Source: Prillingera fragicola | Taxonomy: Eukaryota; Basidiomycota; Tremellomycetes; Trichosporonales; Trichosporonaceae | DNA length: 64,000 nt | NCBI GenBank assembly: GCA_002335605.1 | Contig: BEDY01000005.1 | Span: 1,488,001 to 1,552,000, forward strand | Direction of reading: 5' to 3' | Shown: positions 1-12,393 of the stretch, piece by piece | Layout: each line of letters starts with the position of its first letter | How positions within the stretch are numbered: position 1 is the first letter of the stretch | Notes under the pieces: generated by a model | The model's database searches: none | Told to the model about the DNA's origin: nothing | The model's input: only the letters and a program-made list of their open reading frames with translations | Position numbers and translations under genes: made by a program

Positions 1-1144
1 TCGATGGTCTTGCCGTTCGAGGTCGTCTTGACGTCTTGCTGAATGATGACGCCGTCGGTACCCTCCGAGCCGTCGCGGTTTGTGTAGCCAATCTCAAAAG
101 ACGACCACTGGCCGACCATGTCGTGCAAGCGGGCAGTGGCAGTGTTGGTCGAAATGGTCAATGCGCCATTGCGCGTCGTTGGCCAGAGGGTGCCAGATAC
201 TGGAAATGGCACCAGGGGGCCTTGGAGGGTGACACCAGCCGGCACGGCCTCGTTCAGCATCTTGGCAAACACGCGCTCGCAGTCGGTAAAGAACTTGTTG
301 CCGTCCTCGGCATAGCTCTTGATAGTGGCGTTACCGTCGACGGCAAAGATACGCGTGTCGCTGCTGCGCGCAGGGTAGTCGGGGTCCCACTCGTTGGCGA
401 GAGGGTTCTGGCGGGTATCGTTCATAAACTCGGTCGCGACCTTGTTGTCAAAGTGGGCATGGGTGGTGTCAAAGTGGTGGTACACGTCGCTGGTGAGAGT
501 GGGATTGTCAGCGCCGTGGACACCGCCAAGGGTATGGCCACAGGCGATGAGTGAAATCATCTCCGTGGGGGTGAAGCCCATGCGCGCAAACATCTCGAGG
601 TGGGTCTCGGTGCTCTGCTCGGGCTCGGGAACAAACCCTTCGCCAGACCCGCGAGTGGCATCGATCCGGCCGTGGTAGTAGGGAAGCTGAGGGCCTTCGC
701 ACGATCCGAGTGCGAGTGTGGCGCCGAGAGCGACCATGTCGGCGAGCGTGACGTCGTCCTGCTGGTAAAACTTGAACTCGGTCATGGTTGTGGTGAATGT
801 CGTGCCGCGGTTGGCGTCGCTGATCGTCAGCAACGCACACGCCACAGTGACTCACTAGCCAGTCTCATAGTAGATAGAGCCGTCGATACCACCCGTACCC
901 TTTGCCGCGTCGTAGTCGGCAGCGTCGTGGAACGCATTGCGCACCCACTCTGATGGACTGTTCCTCTTGGCGCCGCCAACGGTGCAGGGTCTGGGTGGTG
1001 AGCGCCAGTCTCACTCGGTGACACCTACGAAACCATGGTCATGAATCGCGAGTCCGACATCATGCGGCGAAGCTTGGTGGCGTCCGACGCGTCGGCGACG
1101 CCGGCGAGCACTGCCAGAACAGTAACAAGAGTCCAGGAACGCAT
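1..1144 (-). CDS. Secreted haem peroxidase (plant/fungal type), C-terminus cut by window edge
   Basis: The protein starts with a clear signal peptide (MRSWTLVTVLAVLAGVADA). The distal haem motif RNAFHD lies near residue 57 and is followed by GGIDGSI, the calcium/distal region of the class II-like superfamily. The proximal histidine is in LIACGHTLGGVHG near residue 176, so the spacing fits the family. I infer three exons, 1029-1144, 856-990 and 1-819, with introns of 38 and 36 nt (GT..AG). About 356 residues are visible and the reading frame is still open at base 1. The family uses H2O2 to oxidise small phenolic or other substrates outside the cell. I cannot tell a classical class II enzyme from the hybrid-type peroxidases found in yeast-like basidiomycetes, and no lignin-peroxidase-type surface residue can be assigned. 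It is the only gene here predicted to encode a soluble secreted enzyme. Confidence 0.85.
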
Positions 1145-2087
1145 AATAGATGATCAGACACGGATGAAGGGTGCCTACACTAGCTGCGCGAGGCTTTTAT
1201 TGCGCGCCTCATCCAGGTCTGTACTTTTTTTTTTTGCAGGCCCATGCGAAGTCGAACGCGTCGCGTACCTCCGCTTCCACGGGCTCAGCGTCGACATTTC
1301 AGCAGGTCACACGACGCGTCTCACGTCAGAGCGGTCACCGTATCGCTGGTGCGGCCGACACCGAACGCCTATCAGATAACTCGTTTTGCGCTACCAGCCG
1401 GCCGAAGATGAGCGTCGCGCTCATGTCGGTACTTTGGCCGGTCCCTGGCGTGCTGCCAGATCGACAGATTTCATCCTTCATTCCAGGATGTGAACGTGCA
1501 GGATCGCGTCAACATGCGCCCATTGGATATCGGAGGCGTCTTTCGGACGTAGGTTGCGGAAAAGGAGTCGCTTGTCAGGAGACGAGGAGTAAGTTTAGAC
1601 TTTGGCAGACTTGGCGGCAAGCTCATTGGTGCAGTGGGTCTGGGGACCCATGGGCGGAAGGGTGGACGATGACCTACAAGCGACGACGACGCGTCTTTTG
1701 TTTTCGCGGTTCAGTTACGGTTCCAGCGAGGGGGCAGCATTGTGAAAGCTACGTGTCGGCCGCCGGTGTTTGCCATACCATACGTGAGCATTGAAAGAGA
1801 CATGTCAAGAGGGAAAGTACAAGGATGAGCAAAGAGAGTGAGGAGGCTACAGGGTCAACAGGGCCGACAACGCGGAATGGGCCCTCCTGATATTACTGTA
1901 CTGCACGGCGAGGTCGGACCGACATCTGGTCCCTCCATCCTTCAACAACCTCGCAGCTTGTATCATCCTACATCAATGTTTGTGTTCAGAGCCCCAGAAT
2001 GAAAGACCAGCTAGGACGAGTACTCCAATATGGACATCATGCGTTCATCCTTTACTCCATTCCTTCTACATACAACTCATCCACCAC
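1145..2087. other. Spacer: peroxidase promoter side and dioxygenase 3' side
   Basis: I see no supportable gene. A forward open frame at about 1171-1794 has no recognisable domain and atypical composition. A T-run sits near 1222-1236. The left part should hold the promoter of the leftward peroxidase gene. Confidence 0.5.
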
Positions 2088-3322
2088 TTAAAGCCTCGGC
2101 CTCTCTGCCTGCGGCGTAACCCTCGCTCCATGCCTACGCGCAGCAACATGGTCAAAGTCGGCAATGGCCGTATGAGCTGTAATCCGGTTATCCCACAGGA
2201 CGACCGTCCTAGGCTTCCAGCTCAGCCGGGTCTGGAAATCCACGCCCTTTTCAAGATGGTCAAACAAAAACTTGAGCAGCGCATCAGACTCTTGCTGCTT
2301 GTACCCGACCACACGGCGGGCGAACCCCGGGTTGACAAACAGGGCCTTCTCCCCCGTGACAGGGTGGGTGCGCACGAGGGGGTGGGCCGTCTCGATGGGC
2401 TCGCGGCGGACAAAGCCCAGCGCGCCGCGTTCGCCCCTGCGCGCGGCTTCGGCCTGTTCGAAGCCGGTATGCACTACTTGGAGAGTCTCGAGGTAGGACT
2501 GGAAGGCGGGGGAGAAGCGGCGGTACGCCTCGCGCTGGTCGAGGTAGCCCGTGTCGCCGCCTGCTTCCGGCGAGTCAAAGAGGAAGAGCGCGGTGAGGCC
2601 CGGAGGCTGGACCTCAAAGGACACGTCGCTGTGCCACCGCACAGAGGAGAGGAGCTGGTTATAGTCAAAGTTGATGTCTGACTGGGGTGCGCGGCTGCTT
2701 CGTCAGTCTCTGGAGAGATGAAGAACAACTCACTATACGAGGAGAAGCTCGGGGTGGCCTGCAGGCTCGGGAGCCGCTTGGTGGATATGGGGGCGGCCGA
2801 AAAATGCTCCCCAGTTGTGGATGAGCCACTCGGGATCCTTGTCGATAAAGTCCTGGTCACGGAACGCCTGGTCGTCAGTGTCGCATTCCGTCTGGGAAGA
2901 CTACTCACGACGGCACCACGCTGAGCAACATACAGGGCCAGCTGCTGCCTTCCCTCGTCATCAAGCTCGCTGAGCTGGATACCTTCGACTTCGCTGCCCA
3001 GCCGCGGCGTGAGGTCCTTGACGGTAGCCTTGTCTAGGAACGCACGCGGGTGGGCGTGCTCCAGAGCCTTGAGACCGGGGTCGACGTGCTCAAACTCTTC
3101 AAGGGGAGGATAGGTCTTGGTCTTGTCCCAGATTGGCTTGTAGTGGGCGTAGGGGTAATGTGAGTCGTTGAGACCTGTTTGGGAAAACCATTGGGTCTTG
3201 AGGAGCTCCTTAACTTGAGCGTCGGTGGGCGTGGCACCGTTGGTCGTGCCGTTGAGGGCGAGCTTTTTGAGCTCAGCGGTGGGGTCTGCAGAGCTCGCTG
3301 TCGTGGTGGTAGCGGTGGGCAT
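2088..3322 (-). CDS. TauD/TfdA-family 2-oxoglutarate- and Fe(II)-dependent dioxygenase
   Basis: Three exons (2909-3322, 2734-2867, 2088-2694) with introns of 39-41 nt join into 384 residues. The Fe-binding HxD is in VRWHSDVSFE, followed by the family's Q-P-P-G and GGDTGYLD segments. The distal histidine is in ITAHTAIADF, and the 2-oxoglutarate-binding arginine is in the C-terminal ARVTPQAERP. Length and motif order match the fungal sulfonate/taurine dioxygenases (Jlp1-like), which release sulfite from organosulfonates. Other members hydroxylate different substrates, so the substrate is an inference. The N-terminus is Thr/Ala-rich and low-complexity, with no targeting signal that I can see, so a cytosolic location is likely. 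The last intron acceptor was chosen because it keeps the frame (VYRAPQSDINFDYN). Confidence 0.9.
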
Positions 3323-4653
3323 TGTTATCTTGGTGAGGGAATCTGACGGCAACCAGCAGACTTTATACCACTCGTTCACCCATCCTGCGGCACCCCAATC
3401 ACACCACAGAAGCCGAGCGACACCACAACCGGCGGAGTAGTAAGCGAAGCTGTATATGTGCTCACACGACCCCGCCCATGTCGAACGAATGATGAAGAAA
3501 GCGCAGAGACTGACGCTGGGTGGTGGCCAAGTGGCGTGATCGACCATCATCCAGGCACCACCACCCCGTTGTCACTGGCAGCTTTGGGCGGGCATGCCCG
3601 TGTCCACGGCCAGTAGTCGTGCACTACGTGCTCACTGCACATGGGTGCCGTGCCGGAGATGCACGACACTTGTTTGTAAGCAGGTGAGAGATGAGGATTG
3701 GACAAGGGATGTGGGAAGATGTCGAGATTTCGAGATGGTGAGGCGATATCCCAGCCCATCGCTTGGCGGAGATGGCCGAGCGTTATCTATCGCGCTTCAT
3801 CCCAAGTTGCAACGTTCAAGCATTCCCAGGTGTCTTCATGTCGATTTATCCACCTTGACGGATGATGTCCAAGCACGCTCACAGGTGTGCGTACCGCTAG
3901 CTCCTACTCAGCTGCAATGCACAGCTGAGCTCGCCAAGCCAAGGCCCAAGCACACATTCACCTTCTCCACCGGCCAACGGCCAACGGCCACCGGGCACTG
4001 GCCACTACACAAGCAAGCCCAACACAACTATCCCACTCCCACACACCAACTCGTAGCGATAGTACATCCCAAACGAACAAGAGAAACACACTACAACGCG
4101 GCCATTTTGGGTTTCCCATCCTCATGCATTTCTCCTCCCCCCTCCCATCCCCTTTTGCTTGCGATCACTCATTGCGGCGGGCCACAAATCTCCTCCTTTG
4201 GCATCTCCGGCCCGTCCTACCGGCCAACCCCACCCTGCGGTCACTCGGCCAGTTTTCATACGATCACCCGTTTTTCCACACTTGGACCAACAGAGCGGGG
4301 TTTGGGGTCGCGAAGGGTCTTGATGTCGACTAATGCCCGTTTCCGCGGCACGAGCTGTCCGTATACTGTTGGTGGGTGCTAGCCGCCGACGCGGTGCGTG
4401 CGGTTAGATGGCGGTTGGGCAGATCGGCGCCGAGGATCGTGCTTCGGCGCCGGGGCTTTGCGCCATACTGTACATGGACAACTGCAGGCATGACGGTGGC
4501 CATGACGGTGGCCATTGTTCGAGTCTTATCTGAAAGCCTTGTCCTCGTCTGCACGACGCCTCTGCTTGCGTGGAGCTTCATCTGCCTTCGGGGTCCCCAG
4601 CCGTGTGTACACATACATCGACATCTATAATCGCCTCCCCTCGTCTCGCTGCA
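3323..4653. other. Spacer upstream of the dioxygenase
   Basis: No supportable gene. It contains short tandem motifs such as a GGCCAAC repeat near 3971-3990 and a doubled GACGGTGGCCAT near 4490-4515. A 262-codon forward frame (3594-4382) has no domain and a Pro/Ser/His-rich composition typical of noncoding spacer here. Confidence 0.5.
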
Positions 4654-5629
4654 CTAGTTGCCAACAGACACGGGCTCATACCGCCCAGCACGCATGACGG
4701 GCGCGCGCGGCAGGCGACCCAGGATCGGGCCCTGCAGCTGCTGCGGCAGAATGACTTCTCCCCATTCGCGTAGGCTTACGGGCTGGCCGCGGGCTTCGAT
4801 TGCGCGGCGGAGCCTGTGCTGTCAGTCATGTTCCGTAGTCGTGAGATAACAGAAGGGAGGGCTATGCAGTGCTGCCCATTGGACAACCGGGGAGATGAGA
4901 TTACAGCGCCTCCGAGCACTGCTCGAGATTACAGCTCAGCCAATAGCCAGTGGCTACGCGACCTGGCGAATCGCCAGCTCGTGGGACATCTATCCCAGTC
5001 ACGCCGACCTGCACTCCATGTCGCAGCCACAGGCACACACTTACCTTCTCCTGACCGCCGCAAAGAGCAAAAGCGCAGCCACGACAATGATGAATCCCGA
5101 GACAATAGCCTGGTCGCGGGGGAAATCGCGTTCTGCCCGTCAGTTCTTGTTGGACAACAGCAAACCTCACTAAAGCATCGCGCCTCCACGTCACCTTCTG
5201 TGCCGGTCCCGACGTTGGGGTCGAGGACGGGAGCCTCGGCGCCTGAAAGATGTTAGCTCCAGCGGGACCTTGGCGCTGTGGCGACCCGACGCCGTTTCTG
5301 TGACCGACACGACGACGCACCTTTACAGATTGGCAGTTTCTGATCCAAGCAATACTGGCGCGTGCATGAGAGACATGGTTTTGACGGGTCCTCGGGACGG
5401 TGAAGAGGGACGACGGTAAAGTTCCCAAAGCAGATGCCTGGGAGAGAGAGTTGGTGAGCCAAGACATTTTGTGGTGGAGGGCAGTCCAGGGACACGTACA
5501 CTTGCAGTAGGAAAGCACCGGGTGCGACTGGAAGAGGGCTGCTGAGGCTGTTGGGAGGAGGGCGAGGGCTGCGATGGTGACGAGTACGAGGGTTGCTACC
5601 CAGGAGGAGGATGGGCGTCTTCGTGCCAT
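4654..5629 (-). CDS. Fungal-specific Cys-rich protein with signal peptide and one transmembrane segment
   Basis: Five exons (5500-5629, 5321-5437, 5171-5242, 5045-5132, 4654-4813) give 188 residues in one frame. Residues 1-31 form a signal peptide (VATLVLVTIAALALLPTASA). The lumenal part carries the Cys pattern SHPVLSYCKC, then CLSCTRQYCLDQ and ICKGAE, and ends with CFKRDFPRDQ. A hydrophobic segment (AIVSGFIIVVAALLLFAAV) follows, then a basic cytoplasmic tail of about 60 residues ending PVSVGN. I recall closely similar small proteins in many ascomycetes and basidiomycetes with no assigned function. The layout suggests a type I membrane protein of the secretory pathway with disulfides. The fourth intron is 231 nt; reading through its donor would stop the protein at once after RRR, so a shorter isoform is possible. 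Confidence 0.8.
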
Positions 5630-6194
5630 GCTTGATGGATGAGGATGGAGTGAGAGAGTGAGAGGTCTTCGAGTCGGAACCAAGTCCCGTACAGTGAGTG
5701 GGTGGTGCCTTAAAATTGAGTCCAGCGTCATCGCCCTGGGTGAGAGGAGGGTGCCTTCCTTCTGCACGTACTACTACTCGCTTCAACACTCTATCCCTCA
5801 TCCATTCTCCTCCTCTCCCTCTTGACTCTACCCTCCACTGGTCTGGACACGAACATCCCTACACGACACAGCATCTGTAGCTATCAATACCCATACACAG
5901 TATCACCCCCAGCTCCAGTCTCGTCCCTCTTGGCATCGCACTCAAAACCTCTGCCCCCCGTCTTATCGGCAGCCTCCTCCCTCCTCCAGTCTTCTTGCAC
6001 CAAAGGCATGTGCTAGCAGTCTCTAAAAGTCTATACTCGAATCCAAGAATCTGTACGTCGTTGTCAACACCCCTGCTCACTATCATGCTCACACTCGCAC
6101 CCAGGTATATCAATTCAAGAGCAACGACCTCCACATTTCTCTCCATCTCATTCACTGACACCTACCACCGCGTCACCTCCCATCACCCATCGGC
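5630..6194. promoter_or_regulatory. Divergent promoter region between the membrane protein gene and TSC2
   Basis: About 565 bp separate two divergent start codons, so both promoters must lie here. The strand leading into TSC2 is C/T-rich with many CTCC and CACC runs (about 5800-6190), as is common in fungal 5' leaders. I see no confident TATA box or spaced palindrome. Confidence 0.5.
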
Positions 6195-9100
6195 ATGTCC
6201 GAGCAGCGTGACCGCGAGCGTTCGGCCCAGCGTCCAGATATCCAGCCCAACCCAGCACCTCATGTCAGCCTAGCATTTCTGCCCAACTTGTTTGGGCGGC
6301 GCGCGAGCACGAGGGTGACGACAGGCTCACAGGGCGATGCACGCAAGGCGAGCGCGAGCAGCAGTGTCACTCGCACCAGTTTCGATGAGAGCCGCCTACT
6401 CGCCTCGCCGCTCTCGGCTTCGGTGCAGCTGCCCCCCATCGGCGGCCCGCCACCGTCGTCATCATCGGGAGCTCCGTTCCACCTCGACGCCGCCCTAGCC
6501 TTGATGCAGCCCGGGGCTACAAAGTCTTCCGCCGAGCTAGTCGAGATTGTCAAGGCAACGAGCGTGCATCTAGCCAACGCCTTGATTGATCACTCAGAGG
6601 ACAAGGAAGCTTCGCCCCCGCCGCTCACAGAGATTGATTTGCGGCCAGAAGACATTCGCACATTGTACGAACGTGCCATTGAGTTTTGCGCACCTTCTGC
6701 CGATTATGGTCTTCGCACAGCGGCAATCCGCCTGCTTGCTGTTCTTCTAGGTGCTGCTCCCCCGCCAGAGTCGGTCCTCGACCCCAACCCCGCGGGGTTG
6801 CCGCCGTCCGTGACTCGCCGTGCGATATTCCGGCTCATTACAACGCCTACCAATCACTCGCCTGGCGCTGGAGCAGCCTACACCAACCAGATCTTTGTCG
6901 AAGTTGCTGCTCTGAAAGCCCTTACACGAGAAGGAACCATTGTCAATGGCCTGGACGGGATCGTCGGGTGGCTTCTGCACGCTCTTGGCGACCTGACAAA
7001 GGACTGGTTGACATGGTGTGCTGAGCAGGACGACAGCGGTGAGGTGGACCTGGACACTGCAGGAACACCTTTTGCGCCGATCAAGAGTGCAAGCCCTGCG
7101 CCAACTGCCCAAGCAATCATCGATCTTATCGAGTCGATTGTGCAGCAGCACTCGGCGCTCTTTGCCCCAGCCGACTTGACTCACGTCGTCCGCCCGATGC
7201 TGCAGTTTGTATGGCGTGGCATTATTGCCGCAGTCTCGCCTTCGCCATCTCCTCCCTCACGCTCCACCACTTCGGCGCATAGTACGCTCGTCCGCCACAA
7301 CACTCCCCACCACGCCCAGCCAGCCACCACCCACAACTCGCCCGCGGGAGCTGGTCGCCCCTCTGCAGTCCAGCGTTCGACTTCGCTCACGGTGGGCCGC
7401 GTTGCTCCCTTCCCCATGACGTCTGCGCGTGGTCGTCGTGGGGACGGCATGAACAAGTCGCCAGGCAAGTCGCCAGCGCGCCTCCCTCGCATTGTCAAGT
7501 GGATGCGCCCCTTCCAGTCCGTCTGCCAGCTCGTGTACATGTTGTTCGAGACTACTACGATGAACGACGACCTGTTCGACGAAATCTTTGAGCTTGTCTG
7601 TTTTGCGTTCGGCCAGGACGCGCAGGACGCCATGATGGACGTGGCCGACACTGGCATAGGAGCCCACGAGCTGGTGCGCCAGATGCTTGGTCTCAAAAGT
7701 GGTCGCCGTGGCGAGCTTGCGTTGTATAATGCGCTCGAAGGAAAGCTTGTGCTTCCCCACGGCGCTGATACGCGCAACGCTCCTGATGTCGACCGCAAGA
7801 TTGTCCGTGGAGCTGTCATTGTCGCGCGTCTGTGTCTCGAGGACAAGGACTTTGTCCGCCACAGCGGATCGCTTGCCCTTTCCTTCTCGCGCCTCGCACC
7901 TTCACTGGTGGCTGCGCTCAGCACCTCGCGCTTCCCTGGTACAGCCGCAAACCACGGCGCAGAGTGGGCCAAGTGGGCACCTGTCGACACGGAAATTCTT
8001 ACCCTGCTCGACACCCACCTGTCGGCCCTCGAGGCTGGTGGCGCCGACGCGCAGGTAGACGACGCGTGGGAGGAAGGCGAGGCCGCGTGTGATATTCTGG
8101 ACGGCATTCTTCCGCTCATCCAGCAGCACGAGGTCGACCCTGCGCGCGCTCGCTCGTTCCTCAAGAGTGGGGACGACGCGATCGTCTCCCAGTTTGAGAA
8201 CATCCAGGCGCGTGTGCCCGTGGCCATCGGTAGGCTGCACACCCGCCTGCACACCAGCTCGCATCAGGACTTGTCGTCTTCTCCGTCGGCGCCGGCACCG
8301 TTTTACCACCCCAAGTTCATTGCTCTGCAGCTAGAGCTTGGGGCCTACCTCGACGAGGAGGCTGCCGGGCATGTAATCGACTACTACCAGCGCGAGTGTC
8401 TTTGTCTCCCTTTCACGACTGGCTGGATCAAAAACATTTGGAAGCTCCTCGAGGCATTTGCAATGTCGTATGAGCTTCCAGTCGCCCGTGCTCGTGTGAG
8501 CAACTTGCTCTACCACGACGTATACGTTTATGTCACCGACCTACCCGAGCACCGCGACACGCTGGTCGAGGAGGTCATTGTGCCGTACGCACGCAAGTGG
8601 CTGCCATCCGAGAGCGACGACGGCATCATGTCCGAGGCCCTCGAAGTCCTTGTGTCTGCCGCAGTGAGCGAGACGATGGAAAAGGACGACGAGCGCCGTC
8701 GCGCCCGCGCCACGAAAGAGATGGCCGAGCTCGAGGAAGAAGACGCCGCTGCCCTGCCAACAGAGGACTTCAAGGCCGCGGCCAGCGGCGGCAGCTTTGA
8801 CGCTATCCGCGAGATTCTCATCAAGATTGCCGTCGAGTCACGTTGTCGCTCCGCGAGCGGCTTTACAGGGTCGCATGTGTCGGTCCAGTCTGCTGCGAAC
8901 ATGGTCGAGCTGCAGCGCAAAGCGAGTGATCGTGACGTTGACCAAGATGGGCGTGAGGGACGTTCGAGGGAGACGTCGTCGAATATTAGTCGACTTATTC
9001 GTACGCTGTCTCCTGCCCGGATTGACCCGGCACGCAAGGCCACCGATCCTGCGCCGCCGATGCACGCGCCGGATCACCGCCACTGTCGTGGCGTGGAAGC

Positions 9101-12100
9101 CGTACACGCCCTCATTGCCATCTTTACTCGCTTGGCATTCTCGGCTCCACAGGCAGTCGCCACGGGGGTCCGACCCGTGCGTACCCCGGCGTCAGCCCGC
9201 TGTATCACCATATACCGCGACCTCCTCGCCCTCCTGTACCCCATGAACGACAGCCCTGGCCGTCTTCCGGCCCGCTGTCCGCGTGCCCGCCTCACGATCC
9301 TACAGTGGTCGATGCGCCTCCGTGCTGACCGCAAGCACCGCATCATCTTCCGCTCCGACATCAACCGCTTCGTCCAGCTCTTTGCGGGCAACCTGTTCCG
9401 AACCAAGGAGGCCGAGGACGCTGTGCGCACCCAACTCGAGGCCGAGGAGGCACGACGCAAGGCGCGCGCGGCTGCGCAGACCTTGACGCCCGCGCGTGAA
9501 GGACGCGGAGAGGATGAGCGTGGTCGTTCCGCACGCACAGCAACGGATACGAGCACGCGCAGCCGCAGCCGATCCAAGGCTGCTGGTGCGCTGCTGCGTA
9601 CCACCAGCACGGATACCGCGCCATACAACCCGCTCTGGCGCGTTCCCGAGACGCTCGCATTTGAGTGCCCGCCCGACAACCACCCCAGCGAGGGAATGAC
9701 GACTTATGACCCGCACCACCCCTCGCTCACTATCCCCGGTGCGCCGGCGGTGGAGGGCGTGTGGCTGCCCGTGTCCGACTATGTGCGTGTGCTCAATGGT
9801 ATTCTCCGCTGGGAGCACGACTGGGAGCTCGTGTCGTATGTGCTGGTCTTTTTGCCCCAGCAGCTGGGTAACAAGCACTTTTTCCACGGCAAGCGTGCGA
9901 CCGACGAGATCAAGAAACTGCTCGACGTGCTTTGCGACGGTATTCTTGAAACCGACAACCGCTGGGAGCGCCGCTTCCACGTTCCGAGCTTTATCAAGCG
10001 GACACACATCAACAGCGCGGCATACCAGGCCATTTCGATTCTCATCTCGTACCGCTCCGTGTTTAGCCGTGTCGCGTGCGACAGGCTTATTCAGAGTCTG
10101 GCCGCTGGGCTAGAGAGTCACCCGCAGCTCGCCAAGCCATGCCTCCAAGCCCTCACGATCTGCATCTACGAGCTCGGCCAGTACCTGAGCAAACACCTGC
10201 TCACGATCCTGCAAAAGATGCAGCAGATTGTCTCGACAAGTGTCGTGGCAGTACACATTCTCGAGTTTCTTGTGGCTCTGGGAAACTCGACGCTGTACCG
10301 CAACTTTACCGACAGCCAGTACCGCCTCGTGTTTGCCGTCGCCATTGGATACATTGCCGAGCACAATGCGCGTACCGACCAATCTGTCGACTTTGCCAAC
10401 AGCAAGGAAGGCTTCACCCTCTCGCAGCACGTGATCGGTCTCGCCTACCACGTCATTTACCTGTGGTTCATGGCCATCAAGGTCACGCACCGCACCGCTT
10501 ACGTCGGCGAGCTTGTCAAGGGCCTCACGCACGCCAAGTCGCAGCGCCAGGAATTCGACGAGCGTACCGAGGTCTGCTTTGACTGGCTCGCGCGATACGC
10601 TTACGGCAACGCCGACCCCAAGCCGGCCACCTCGTTCTTGCAGGAGATTGTCATGCGCAACGACCCCAACGCCGAGCCACCAAAGACCCAGAGCTGGCTG
10701 CTTGGCGGTGCGCTTGTGACTATCACGTCGCACCAGCGCAGCGGTTGGGCGACGATTACTACCACGCGAGCTACGGGCCAGACGTCGGTGGTTTGCAAGC
10801 TGGAAAACGTGCCTTTGCTCGAACTTGGCGAGGACTGTGCGGACCTCGCGAGCTTGCCCGCCTTTCTCATGGCGAACCGCGAGCGCAAACGGGACGTCAA
10901 TGACCAGGTGCAAGGTGATGAGGCCGCTTCGCCGTTGTCTCCTGTTCGGGAAGAGGGCCCGGGCGTGCCCGACCCTCGCGACGTTGTGTCACTCAAGTCG
11001 CCGCCGCCTGCCGAGACATCCGCCGAGGCGATGCCTCCGTCTGGCTACGTGTGGTCGGGTGCGACGCCGTCGCAACGCCGCAAAGACGTTGTCATTGAGC
11101 CGTCCTACCTCGCCCTCGGCCTGTTGTCGTCCTACCCCAACACCTCGATGACTGCACCGCGGGGACGTATCATCCCCAAGGAGCCCAAGTTTGACCGTGC
11201 GCTTCGCGGTATCGATATGACGCCTGTTATCAACACGTTCAAGATTGCCGTGCTCTACGTCGGCCCAGGACAGAGTCATGAGACGGAGATCTTTGGCAAC
11301 ATTGACGGCTCGCCACTGTACCTCGACTTCCTCGCCGGTCTCGGCCGCATCATCAAGCTCAAGGGCCAAGTGGACATTTACACTGGCGGCCTTGATCGCG
11401 AGGACGACACGGACGGCAAGTACGCGTACGCCTGGTGGGATGATCTCGCGCAGATGATCTTCCACGTGCCTACGCTCATGCCGAATGTCAACCCCGAGCA
11501 CACAAACAAGAAGCGCTTGGTCGGCAACGACTACGTCAAGATTGTGTACAATGAGAGCGGCGCTGATTTCCAGTTTGACACGGTCAAGACCCAGTTCAAC
11601 TTTGTCAACATTGTCATCTCGCCCTACGCCACCCGCGACGTGGCGGACGCGGGCTCGCTTGTCCGCGCGCGCGACGAAAAGGCCGCTGCGCCAGCCGCCC
11701 CAACGGGTCCAGCAGGCAACATTGACGAGTGGGGCGGCGACTCGGAAGACTTTTTCAAGGTCGTCCTCCAGCGCAGAGACGGCATCCCCGAGTTTAGCCC
11801 CGTGGGCGAGTACAAGCTCGTGTCGCGCCGCAACCTGCCGACGCTGGTGCGCCAGATGGCGCACTATGCCAACCAGATGGCGGAGCGTTTCCAGCACGTC
11901 CAGGCAGCGGCGGACGCCGAGCAGGCAGAGTACATTACTATCTGGCGTACGCGGTACCGTGCCCTTGGGCGGTTGCGTGATGCGTGAGTTTACTGTTTGT
12001 TGCGCCGAGTTGAAACTGACACCGCCCGCAGACTGCCACCGCTTGAAGACACCCAGGACAAGACGGTGCGCGAGACGCTGCTGCGAGAGTGAGTACCTTT

Positions 12101-12181
12101 TTTGGCCGGTTTAGAGTGTGGCTGACGATCAGCTTTACCCGCATCTTCTCGCCACCGGCTGTCGAGCCTGTCGCCAAATGA
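6195..12181 (+). CDS. TSC2: Tuberin homologue, GTPase-activating protein for Rheb
   Basis: A first exon of 5789 nt (6195-11983) plus exons 12032-12088 and 12133-12181 encode 1964 residues. The C-terminal third has the Rap/Rheb-GAP domain, from about FKIAVLYVGPGQ (residue 1678) to FNFVNIVISPY. The catalytic asparagine-thumb segment is GNDYVKIVYN near residue 1776. Upstream there are alpha-helical HEAT-like stretches and a Ser/Arg-rich linker at about 1090-1140, as in fungal tuberins. The known role is to act with TSC1 (hamartin) to inactivate Rheb and so restrain TORC1. TSC2 is present in fission yeast and many basidiomycetes but absent from budding yeast. Both introns sit in the last 200 bp, encoding the tail after the GAP domain. 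The neighbour downstream is convergent, 212 bp away. Confidence 0.93.
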
Positions 12182-12393
12182 GCGGAGAGGGGTTACGTGT
12201 TGTAGCATTGTAGGAAGAAGAATATGAAGCTTTAACAGCTCACACTTTTGTGCTGAAGTCTGGCCATATTGATGCTGCCGCGTGTTAGCAGACCGTGCAA
12301 GATCGTGTGCAGGGTACACGTATTCATGAAAGACTCATACATGTCCTCATGTAGCGTACTGCCCCAGCCCGGCGTACGGCATACGGCCTCGTG

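Noticed and set aside
1171..1794. Forward 207-codon frame in the left spacer
   Set aside because: No domain, composition unlike neighbouring genes, no matching splice-extended partner.
3594..4382. Forward 262-codon frame upstream of the dioxygenase
   Set aside because: Pro/His/Ser-rich translation with no domain; appears to be promoter or spacer DNA.
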